From contig JAFTIG010000020.1 of NCBI GenBank assembly GCA_017457015.1, positions 1-5,760 on the forward strand: a DNA stretch of 5,760 nucleotides, given 5' to 3'. Origin of the DNA: Clostridia bacterium (lineage in GTDB: Bacteria > Bacillota_A > Clostridia > Christensenellales > Borkfalkiaceae). Under the pieces are notes generated by a model. It searched no databases, was not told the DNA's origin, and saw nothing but the letters and a program-made list of their open reading frames with translations. Positions 1 to 5,760 of this stretch are shown here, in pieces; the stretch's first letter is position 1, and each line of letters begins with the position of its first letter. A program made the translations under genes and the position numbers.

Positions 1-1432
1 CGACGGTTTTGCAAAGGGACTTATTGAAGAAATTTTATCGTCGGGCGATAAATACGGCTCGGCGAATATCGGTAACGGAAAAACCGTTTGTATAGACTAC
101 TCGTCTATAAATATAGCAAAACCTTTTCATATAGGGCATTTAAGCACTACGGTTATAGGCAGTGCGCTCTGTAAAATTTATAGATTTTTAGGTTATAAGG
201 TAGTAGGTATTAACCATCTGGGCGATTACGGTACTCAGTTTGGTAAACTTATAGTCGCTTTTAAAAAGTGGAGTAGCATAGAAGCAGTTGAAAAAGATCG
301 TTTAAAAGAACTTACCAGAATTTACGTTAAGTTCCACGACGAAGCAAAACTTCATCCTGAAATGGAAGATCAGGCAAGGCATTATTTTAAACTTATAGAA
401 GACGGCGACAAAGAAGCAGGCGACCTATTTGAACTTTTCAAAAAGATTACGCTTGAAGAAGTGGACAAGATTTACAAACTCTTAAACGTCGAGTTTGATT
501 CTTACGCAGGGGAAAGTTTTTATAACGACAAGATGAAACCCGTCGTTGACGAACTTAAAGAAAAAGGACTTCTTAAAACGTCGGATGGCGCGTCCATCGT
601 CGATCTTGAAGAATACGGTATGCCACCGTGTTTGATACTTAAATCCGACGGATCTTCGCTCTATGCAACGCGTGATATGGCGGCGGCGGTTTACAGAAAG
701 AATACCTACGACTTTTATAAATGTCTTTACGTCGTAGCATACCAACAAAACTTGCATTTTAAGCAGTTCTTTAAGGTGCTTGAACTTATGGGGAAGGACT
801 GGGCTAAAGATATGATTCACGTCGCTTACGGCATGGTGTCTTTAGAGAGTGGCTCTATGAGTACTCGTGCGGGTAAAGTAGTCTTACTTGAAGACGTTAT
901 AGATAAGACGATAGAAAAGGCGTATTCTGTAATTGAACAGAAAAATCCAAATCTTCCCGATAAAGATAAAATTGCAAAGGCGGTTGGAACTGGCGCGGTA
1001 ATTTTCGGCGCGCTCTGCAACAACAAGATTAAAGATATAGTCTTTAGTTACGACAGAGTTTTGAGTTTTGAAGGGGAAACTTGTCCTTACGTTCAATATA
1101 CCGTTGCTCGTTGTAATTCGGTTATTGCAAAGTGCGGAAAGGGCGGAGAATACGATAACGTCAATATGTGCGATCAAGAATACGCGGTTATTGCAGAACT
1201 CGGCAGATTTAAGGACGTCGTTAAAGCGGCGGCGGATAAATACGAGCCGTCGTTTGTAACTAGATACGCAATCGATCTCGCGACGGCGTTTAACAAGTTC
1301 TATATGGATTGCAAGATCGCCATTGACGACGAAAACGTTAAGAACTTCCGTTTGGCGATTACAAAGGCTGTTAAGATAACGCTTACTAACGCGCTTACAC
1401 TTCTCGGTATAGAGACTGTGGAACAAATGTAA
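1..1432 (+). CDS. argS: Arginyl-tRNA synthetase (ArgRS), 5'-truncated by window edge
   Basis: Class I aminoacyl-tRNA synthetase that charges tRNA-Arg with arginine in the cytoplasm. The reading frame is open from base 2 and gives 476 visible residues. Families of ~550-590 aa imply that ~80-90 N-terminal residues, most of the Add-1 tRNA-binding domain, lie upstream. Seen directly: NIAKPFHIGHL, with the HIGH motif at 128-139 and the family's conserved lysine just before it. HLGDYGTQFGKL follows in the Rossmann fold. The KMSKS-equivalent loop reads SMSTRAGK (854-877). The C-terminal part has YVQYTVAR, typical of the all-helical DALR anticodon-binding domain, and the protein ends LLGIETVEQM, close to the usual ArgRS terminus ending in Met. 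The KMSKS-type loop lacks lysines that relatives often carry (KMSTRKG-like). The stop TAA (1430-1432) overlaps the SD of the next gene. Identification is secure; the start cannot be seen. Confidence 0.97.
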   Translation, partial: DGFAKGLIEEILSSGDKYGSANIGNGKTVCIDYSSINIAKPFHIGHLSTTVIGSALCKIYRFLGYKVVGINHLGDYGTQFGKLIVAFKKWSSIEAVEKDRLKELTRIYVKFHDEAKLHPEMEDQARHYFKLIEDGDKEAGDLFELFKKITLEEVDKIYKLLNVEFDSYAGESFYNDKMKPVVDELKEKGLLKTSDGASIVDLEEYGMPPCLILKSDGSSLYATRDMAAAVYRKNTYDFYKCLYVVAYQQNLHFKQFFKVLELMGKDWAKDMIHVAYGMVSLESGSMSTRAGKVVLLEDVIDKTIEKAYSVIEQKNPNLPDKDKIAKAVGTGAVIFGALCNNKIKDIVFSYDRVLSFEGETCPYVQYTVARCNSVIAKCGKGGEYDNVNMCDQEYAVIAELGRFKDVVKAAADKYEPSFVTRYAIDLATAFNKFYMDCKIAIDDENVKNFRLAITKAVKITLTNALTLLGIETVEQM

Positions 1433-1436
1433 GGAG
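1431..1436 (+). promoter_or_regulatory. Shine-Dalgarno for the HAD phosphatase, overlapping the argS stop
   Basis: AAGGAG begins within the argS TAA codon and lies 11 bases before the ATG at 1448. The spacing is slightly long but usable. The overlap suggests that ribosomes terminating on argS can reload on the phosphatase gene. It supports the ATG at 1448 as the start. Confidence 0.75.
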
Positions 1437-1447
1437 CGTAAAATATA

Positions 1448-2095
1448 ATGAACAAGGCGGTTATATTCGATCTTGACGGTACGCTTATAGATTCACTGCC
1501 AGATATTTTTGAACACGTCAATATTACTCTTGAAAAATACGGCGCGCCAAAAAAGGATAAGTCGCTTATAAGACAATATATAGGAAACGGCGCGAGAAAT
1601 CTTATTTTAAGGAGTTTCGACCATAAAATTGAAAGTGAACGCGCAGATGAAATACTTGCCTTTTATAACAAGAGTTATACAGAGTCAGACAGTCCTAAAA
1701 CCCAACTGTTTTCAGGGATAAAAGAAGTGCTTTTAGAACTTAAAAAGCGCGGGTATAAACTCGGTATTTTGACAAATAAACCGCAGTTGACAACGGACGA
1801 CGTTTATAAAACTTATTTAAGTGAAATCGGTTTCGACGCGGTAGTGGGGTATTCTGCAGGCAGAAAGATAAAACCCGATCCAGAAGCGCTTTTTGATATG
1901 CTAAAGGGACTTGACGTATCGATAGAAAACGCTTATTTTGTAGGTGACGGCGAAACGGACGTAGAAGTTGCTATAAATGCAAAAGTTAACGGTATCGCCG
2001 TACTTTGGGGATACAGGGATAAAGATCAATTATTACTTGCGGGAGCAAAGGCGTTTGCCGATAAACCTTCCGATTTATTAGAATTTATTAAATAA
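1448..2095 (+). CDS. HAD-superfamily hydrolase, phosphoglycolate phosphatase / PpaX-like
   Basis: Cytoplasmic phosphatase of 215 aa, the usual length for the Gph/PpaX/PGMB-like branch of HAD hydrolases (subfamily IA). All four HAD motifs are visible. Motif I is FDLDGTLIDS, with nucleophile Asp8 and acid/base Asp10. Motif II is LGILTN, with Thr109. Motif III is the Lys in IKPDPEA (Lys142). Motif IV is FVGDGETDVEVA, with Mg-binding Asp167 and Asp171. Residues ~15-85 between motifs I and II form the helical type-1 cap, including the QYIGNGAR segment common in phosphoglycolate phosphatases. Likely activity is dephosphorylation of 2-phosphoglycolate or hydrolysis of a related small phosphate ester or pyrophosphate. 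Substrate cannot be decided from sequence, so no symbol is given. It sits 15 bases after argS with an SD overlapping the argS stop, so it is probably co-transcribed. No signal peptide or membrane segment is seen. Confidence 0.92.
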   Translation: MNKAVIFDLDGTLIDSLPDIFEHVNITLEKYGAPKKDKSLIRQYIGNGARNLILRSFDHKIESERADEILAFYNKSYTESDSPKTQLFSGIKEVLLELKKRGYKLGILTNKPQLTTDDVYKTYLSEIGFDAVVGYSAGRKIKPDPEALFDMLKGLDVSIENAYFVGDGETDVEVAINAKVNGIAVLWGYRDKDQLLLAGAKAFADKPSDLLEFIK

Positions 2096-2179
2096 AACTT
2101 CGTCATACACAGCGACTGGTTGTTGAAAGCATAATACTGTAAATTTCGTTGTTTTCGCATTTTTTAGTTAAATCATTAA

Positions 2180-2198
2180 GGCCTGATCGGTCGTTTTT
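2180..2198 (+). terminator. Weak terminator-like hairpin plus T-run after the phosphatase gene
   Basis: GGCC (2180-2183) can pair with GGTC (2189-2192) around the five-base loop TGATC, with one G-T pair. A five-T run follows at 2194-2198. The position, ~85 bases after the phosphatase stop, suits the end of the argS transcript. However, a four-pair stem is much weaker than a normal intrinsic terminator, so this is a candidate only. The cluster encodes Rho, so termination here could equally be Rho-dependent. Confidence 0.2.
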
Positions 2199-2226
2199 CG
2201 TGACTAGATTCAATATTTTTCGCCGT

Positions 2227-2257
2227 TTGGCGGACATTTCAAAAGACAAACTAAAAT
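2227..2257 (+). promoter_or_regulatory. Candidate sigma-A-type promoter for the flavoprotein-rho cluster
   Basis: TTGGCG (2227-2232) resembles a -35 box and TAAAAT (2252-2257) differs from TATAAT by one base. The spacer is 19 bases, longer than the preferred 17. Transcription would start near 2264, only a few bases before the SD, giving a very short leader. The -35 box also lies in a small hairpin (2219-2234). It is the best forward match I found in the gap, but it is weak. Confidence 0.25.
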
Positions 2258-2267
2258 AGATTATATC

Positions 2268-2273
2268 AAGGAG
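2268..2273 (+). promoter_or_regulatory. Shine-Dalgarno that fixes the TTG start of the flavoprotein gene
   Basis: AAGGAG lies seven bases before the TTG at 2281, an ideal spacing. There is no in-frame ATG nearby, and an in-frame TAG at 2257-2259 closes the frame upstream. The FAD-binding fold begins at residue ~7 of the product. Together these make TTG the start. Confidence 0.85.
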
Positions 2274-2280
2274 TAGCGTT

Positions 2281-3495
2281 TTGCAAAAAATTTTCAAAAC
2301 GATTATCGTTGGCGGTGGCGCGGCAGGATTACTTGCCGCAGTTGAATTGCTCAGTGGTTCGGATTGTCTAAAGGGGGACGAAGTCCTTATTTTAGAACGC
2401 ACCGATAGGGTAGGTAAAAAACTTATTGCTACGGGTAACGGTCAGGGCAATCTTACGAACGTCAATATCGGCGACGAGTATTATTACGGTGATAAAAATT
2501 TTATCGCCCAGTTTATCGAACAAGAAAAACGGATAGACTTAAAAAAGTATTTCAACGGTTTAAGTATTCCGCTCGGTGGCGGTAAAGACGGTAGGTTGTA
2601 TCCCCTTTCAAAACAAGCAAGCGCGGTTTTAGACGTTATTCGCGCGTACTTGGAGTTTAAAGGTTGCACGGTAGTTACTGGCAAAAAGGTTACGGCAATA
2701 GAGAAGAGCGCGGACGGGTTTACCGTTTTTCACGATAAAGAGAAGTTTACGGCAAAAGCGGTAATAATGGCGACTGGCGGTAAGGCGGGCAAACAGTTTG
2801 GCACGGACGGTACGGCTTATGCGCTTGCCGAAAAATTAGGGCATAAAACGACCGAACTTTATCCCTCGCTCGTTCAAATAAAGACGGAAACAGAATCGAT
2901 AAAAGGACTTAAAGGACTAAAAGAAACGGCGTGTGTGACGGCGTTTAGCGGTGCTAAACCGTTAAAGAGCGCGACGGGCGATTTACTGTTTACAGAATTT
3001 GGCGTTTCCGGTTCGGCAGCGTTTACCGTATCGGCAGCAATAGCTGGACTAAAAGACGTCTATTTGATTGCCGAATTTTTGCCTGATTTATCCTTTTCCG
3101 AAACGGAAAAAATATTAGAAGACCGTATGCAAAAGCCATATTTTAAGAAAGAAGATTTGCTTTGTGGGGTGCTTAATAAGCGTGTGGGGCAGGCAGTTAT
3201 AAAGGCGGCGCGCTCTTTTACGGCAAATGACATTGCGTATGCGATTAAGAACTTTAAATTAAAGATCAAGGGAACGCTAGACTTTAATTACGCGCAAGTC
3301 ACGCGCGGTGGAATAAAGACGGATAAAATAAATCCTTTAAACTACGAGAGTAAACTTGCTAAAAACTTATATATTGTTGGAGAAGCGCTCGACGTAGACG
3401 GCGATTGCGGTGGGTATAATTTGACTTTCGCGTTCGTTTCGGGTATAATCGCGGCAAAAGACGTGAAGAAGAAAATCAACAAAGGAGTAAAATAA
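2281..3495 (+). CDS. BaiN/HI0933-family FAD-dependent flavoprotein (NAD(P)/FAD oxidoreductase)
   Basis: Cytoplasmic flavoprotein of 404 aa, the normal length for the HI0933/YhiN/BaiN family. Members are predicted FAD-dependent oxidoreductases, and in some gut Clostridia a member acts in bile-acid dehydroxylation; the physiological substrate of most is unknown. Seen directly: an N-terminal Rossmann dinucleotide-binding motif IIVGGGAAGLLAA (residues 8-20); GKKLIATGNGQGNLTN (45-60), matching the family signature that usually reads ...GNGRCNLTN; VIMATGGKAG (161-170), the second FAD-contact segment; LLFTEFGVSGSAAF (235-248); and the C-terminal family block GEALDVDGDCGGYN (367-380), which closes the FAD site. 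There is no signal peptide. It starts at TTG with a strong SD and opens the second cluster, after a 185-base gap. Its stop overlaps the rho start. The Arg-Cys of the family signature is Gln-Gly here. The family is certain but the function is not; a bile-acid role should not be assumed. Confidence 0.92.
   Translation: MQKIFKTIIVGGGAAGLLAAVELLSGSDCLKGDEVLILERTDRVGKKLIATGNGQGNLTNVNIGDEYYYGDKNFIAQFIEQEKRIDLKKYFNGLSIPLGGGKDGRLYPLSKQASAVLDVIRAYLEFKGCTVVTGKKVTAIEKSADGFTVFHDKEKFTAKAVIMATGGKAGKQFGTDGTAYALAEKLGHKTTELYPSLVQIKTETESIKGLKGLKETACVTAFSGAKPLKSATGDLLFTEFGVSGSAAFTVSAAIAGLKDVYLIAEFLPDLSFSETEKILEDRMQKPYFKKEDLLCGVLNKRVGQAVIKAARSFTANDIAYAIKNFKLKIKGTLDFNYAQVTRGGIKTDKINPLNYESKLAKNLYIVGEALDVDGDCGGYNLTFAFVSGIIAAKDVKKKINKGVK
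3481..3487 (+). promoter_or_regulatory. Shine-Dalgarno for rho inside the flavoprotein coding end
   Basis: AAAGGAG lies within the last codons of the flavoprotein gene, seven bases before the rho ATG at 3495. The junction reads TAATG, so stop and start share one base. This arrangement is typical of translational coupling and supports the rho start. Confidence 0.85.
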
Positions 3496-4925
3496 TGAGC
3501 ACATTTATTAAATTTTCAGTAGAACAGTTAGAAGAACAGCATTTATCAAAACTCCGTGAAATCGGTCGGCAGATAGGCGTTAAAGCACCTGCCGCAAAAA
3601 ATAAAAACCAACTTATTAAAGATATCGTCGGTATTCAGAACGGTACGGTCGATCCCGAACCGCAAAATAAACGCGGAGCACCGACTAAAATCGTTATTGA
3701 CGTATCCGAGTTTTACGTTAAAAGTAGGCTTTACGACGATAAGCCTATAAAGTCTGAAGTAATTTTTCACGACGTCGTTTACGATAAAAATGAAGATGAA
3801 GGAAAGGAAAGTGCGACTATCGTTGAAGGCGTTTTAGAACAGCATATTTCCGGCTACGGTTTTTTGCGCGCGAACAATTATGAAAACTCGCGTGACGACG
3901 CGTATATATCTCAACAAAATATAAGGAAGTATAATCTACGTCGTGGCGATAAGGTAAAGGCTTACGTCAAGGTAGTAAAAGAAGGGGAAACCGCCGCCGT
4001 TCAAGAAGTAATTTCCGTTAACGATTTAGATCCAAAACTATTTTTAAAGCGTGAAAATTTTGACGATTTGATTCCTTACTATCCTACGGATAGGATAAGG
4101 CTTGAAACCGATTCGAGCGCGGTTGCATTGCGTTATATAGACCTTTTTGCTCCGCTCGGTATGGGACAAAGGGGGCTTATAGTTGCACCGCCTAAAACGG
4201 GTAAAACGACGCTACTTAAAATGATAGCGCAGTCTATTGAAAAAAATCATAAGGACGTAAAACTTATCGTATTGCTCGTTGACGAGCGTCCAGAAGAAGT
4301 TACCGATATTAAGCGTTCGGTAAATGGTGAAGTGGTTTTTTCCACCTTTGACGAAAGCGCAGAGCATCATATAAGGGCGGCGGAACTTGTTATCAACCGT
4401 GCAAAGCGTCTTGTGGAAGTCGGTAAGAACGTAGTTATACTTATGGACTCGGTAACGCGTCTTGCAAGGGCGTATAATAATACTGTGGAAAGTTCGGGTA
4501 AAACGCTATCGGGTGGGCTTGATCCTGCGGCAATGTACGGACCTAAACGCTTTTTCGGCGCGGCGAGAAACATTGAAAACGGCGGTAGCCTAACTATTCT
4601 TTCAACGGCACTTATAGAAACGGGTAGTCGTATGGACGACGTTATTTACGAAGAGTTTAAAGGTACGGGTAATATGGAGATACATTTATCCCGTGAACTT
4701 TCGGAAAGAAGAATTTTCCCTGCGATAGACTTAAACAAATCGGGAACTAGAAGAGAAGATTTATTACTTACCGAAAAGGAACTTGACGTAACTAAAAAAC
4801 TGCGTAAGATTTTATCCGAGTGCTCGGACGCTACCGACAGTTTGCTCGATATGCTTAAAAAGACTAAAGATAATCAGGATTTAGCAAGCAGGGTTGATGC
4901 ATGGCTAAAACTGTACAGTAAATAA
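3495..4925 (+). CDS. rho: Transcription termination factor Rho
   Basis: Hexameric RNA-dependent ATPase/helicase that binds nascent unstructured RNA and terminates transcription. The product is 476 aa. Domains in order: Rho N-terminal helical (SAP-like) domain, residues ~6-50; a charged linker, ~51-108; a cold-shock-like RNA-binding domain, ~109-175, with GYGFLR (120-125) and DDAYIS (134-139) as the primary RNA-site motifs; and a RecA-type ATPase, ~200-476. ATPase features seen are Walker A APPKTGKTT (231-239), the catalytic-Glu segment VDERPEEV (262-269, Glu264), Walker B VVILMD (313-318), the Q-loop near SGKTLSGGLDP (334-344), the R-loop region FKGTGNME (388-395) and the arginine-finger segment SGTRRED (416-422). 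All appear intact, so it should be active. E. coli Rho is 419 aa; most of the extra length is the linker. It is translationally coupled to the upstream flavoprotein and has no independent leader, so any Rho autoregulation would act further upstream. Confidence 0.98.
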   Translation: MSTFIKFSVEQLEEQHLSKLREIGRQIGVKAPAAKNKNQLIKDIVGIQNGTVDPEPQNKRGAPTKIVIDVSEFYVKSRLYDDKPIKSEVIFHDVVYDKNEDEGKESATIVEGVLEQHISGYGFLRANNYENSRDDAYISQQNIRKYNLRRGDKVKAYVKVVKEGETAAVQEVISVNDLDPKLFLKRENFDDLIPYYPTDRIRLETDSSAVALRYIDLFAPLGMGQRGLIVAPPKTGKTTLLKMIAQSIEKNHKDVKLIVLLVDERPEEVTDIKRSVNGEVVFSTFDESAEHHIRAAELVINRAKRLVEVGKNVVILMDSVTRLARAYNNTVESSGKTLSGGLDPAAMYGPKRFFGAARNIENGGSLTILSTALIETGSRMDDVIYEEFKGTGNMEIHLSRELSERRIFPAIDLNKSGTRREDLLLTEKELDVTKKLRKILSECSDATDSLLDMLKKTKDNQDLASRVDAWLKLYSK

Positions 4926-4929
4926 AATT

Positions 4930-5760
4930 ATGAAATCAGAGAGAAACAAAACGATAGATTTCCCTTTAGAACAGGGCAAAGAATTTTTAGATAATTGCGT
5001 TGACGTAAACGGCGTTTTGCAAATTCCCGATTGTGTTACCGTTCTTGGCGACGCTTATTTGGCGCTTGAAAAAGTTAAAGATAAAAGCGTAGATCTTTTG
5101 ATAGTAGATCCGCCTTATAACCTTGATAAGGATTTTCATGGCAACGGGTTTAAAAAATGCGCGGACAAAGAGTACGCAGAATATACCGAAAAGTGGATAA
5201 ATACTGTCAAAAACAAACTAAAGGATACCGCGAGCATTTACGTTTGTTGCGACTGGAAAAGTGCGCTCGTTATAGGCGGAATAGTGGATAAGCATTTTAT
5301 TTTGCGTAACCGCATCACTTGGCAGAGAGAAAAGGGGCGCGGTGCGAAGTCTAACTGGAAAAATTCTATGGAAGATATTTTCTACGCTACCGTTTCCGAT
5401 AAATACACCTTTAATCTCGACGCGGTTAAGCAAAAGAAAAAGGTGCTTGCACCGTATAAAGAAAACGGTGTGCCTAAAGACTGGGAAGAGTGTGACGGCG
5501 GAAAGTTCCGTCTTACTTGTCCGTCAAACTTTTGGGACGATATAGCAGTACCTTACTGGTCAATGGCGGAAAACACCGCGCACCCAACGCAAAAGCCCGA
5601 AAAACTTATTGCTAAACTAATATTAGCAAGTTCAAACGAAGGGGATTTGGTTTTAGATCCTTTCGCAGGTAGCGGAACGACGGGCGTAGTGGCAAAAAAA
5701 CTCAATCGTAAATATATCAATATAGAACAAAATCCACTTTATTGTGCGTGGGGGGAAAAG
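4930..5760 (+). CDS. Beta-class DNA methyltransferase (probably N6-adenine), 3'-truncated by window edge
   Basis: S-adenosylmethionine-dependent DNA amino-methyltransferase; 277 residues are visible and the frame is still open at the window end. Catalytic motif IV, VDPPYN (residues 59-64), comes first. The SAM-binding motif I, LDPFAGSGTTGVVAKKL (242-258), comes near the C-terminus, followed by YINIEQNP (262-269). This IV-before-I order defines the beta class, with the target-recognition region in between (~130-215, including REKGRGAKSNWKN at 133-145). HPTQKP (218-223), typical of this class before the SAM domain, is present. DPPY favours N6-methyladenine over N4-methylcytosine, which more often has SPP(Y/F); the specificity cannot be read. 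Only the last few dozen residues appear to be missing. The ATG lies four bases after the rho stop with no clear SD, suggesting coupling to rho. No in-frame ATG follows until codon 147, which is past motif IV. It could be half of a restriction-modification pair or a solitary methylase. Confidence 0.93.
   Translation, partial: MKSERNKTIDFPLEQGKEFLDNCVDVNGVLQIPDCVTVLGDAYLALEKVKDKSVDLLIVDPPYNLDKDFHGNGFKKCADKEYAEYTEKWINTVKNKLKDTASIYVCCDWKSALVIGGIVDKHFILRNRITWQREKGRGAKSNWKNSMEDIFYATVSDKYTFNLDAVKQKKKVLAPYKENGVPKDWEECDGGKFRLTCPSNFWDDIAVPYWSMAENTAHPTQKPEKLIAKLILASSNEGDLVLDPFAGSGTTGVVAKKLNRKYINIEQNPLYCAWGEK

Larger units (their letters stand above)
2096..2280 (+). other. 185-base intergenic region between the two gene clusters
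   Basis: This is the only substantial gap in the window; the other junctions are +15, -1 and +4 bases. All three forward frames are interrupted by stops. It contains T-runs at 2160-2165, 2194-2198 and 2216-2220, two weak hairpins (2180-2192 and 2219-2234), an AT-rich stretch just before the flavoprotein SD, and a small open frame on the minus strand (2103-2237) without an SD. It most likely holds the promoter of the flavoprotein-rho cluster and possibly the end of the argS transcript. No tRNA, riboswitch or repeat was recognised. Confidence 0.6.

Noticed and set aside
482..820. Minus-strand open frame of 112 codons opposite argS
   Set aside because: It is antisense to clearly conserved ArgRS sequence, with no SD or recognisable domain.
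884..1426. Long minus-strand open frame (180 codons) opposite argS
   Set aside because: It lies wholly antisense to the conserved DALR and catalytic parts of ArgRS, and its translation shows no recognisable motif. It is a product of codon bias on the sense strand.
2219..2234. Hairpin CGCC-GTTT-GGCG, considered as an intrinsic terminator
   Set aside because: The T-run precedes the stem on the + strand and no T-run follows it on either strand. A stem of six pairs, one of them a wobble, is weak.
2902..2919. Tandem nine-base repeat AAAGGACTT/AAAGGACTA
   Set aside because: It encodes KGLKGL within the flavoprotein, where related proteins have a similar LKGL-type segment. Only two units are present, so it is ordinary coding sequence.
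5342..5545. Forward open frame of 67 codons in another frame within the methyltransferase
   Set aside because: It overlaps the conserved methyltransferase frame and has no recognisable content or context.
1..5760. CRISPR arrays, tRNA/rRNA genes, insertion sequences, integration sites
   Set aside because: I saw no regularly spaced repeats, cloverleaf-like segments, transposase motifs or terminal inverted repeats. Coding genes account for nearly all of the window.

Overview
The window is a densely packed, single-direction stretch (all genes on the + strand) of a bacterial chromosome with moderate-to-low G+C. Several things suggest a member of the Firmicutes/Clostridia: AAGGAG-type ribosome binding sites, short intergenic gaps, a BaiN/HI0933-type flavoprotein, and a Rho with an extended N-terminal region. 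This is an inference from style and gene content. No marker here fixes the lineage more closely.

Layout. Bases 1-1432 are the 3' part of argS (arginyl-tRNA synthetase), whose first ~80-90 codons lie upstream of the window. Fifteen bases later comes a HAD-superfamily phosphatase of the phosphoglycolate phosphatase/PpaX type (1448-2095), with an SD that overlaps the argS stop codon, so these two look like one transcription unit. A 185-base gap (2096-2280) is the only real non-coding stretch. It holds weak hairpins, T-runs and a weak promoter-like sequence, but no convincing terminator. A second tight cluster then begins: a BaiN-like FAD flavoprotein with a TTG start (2281-3495), the transcription termination factor rho (3495-4925), which overlaps the flavoprotein stop by one base, and a beta-class DNA methyltransferase (4930 to beyond 5760), four bases after rho and without its own visible SD.

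How the genes relate. argS (translation), the HAD phosphatase (metabolite repair or salvage) and rho (transcription termination) are housekeeping genes with no obvious shared pathway. Their linkage looks like ordinary compact operon packing. The accessory-like component is the methyltransferase at the right edge. Its restriction partner, if it has one, is not in the window and would have to lie downstream.

I do not see a clearly novel system. The points worth a second look are modest: the methyltransferase coupled to rho, the altered KMSKS-type loop in ArgRS, an altered signature in the flavoprotein, the linker insertion in Rho, and the unexplained gap.
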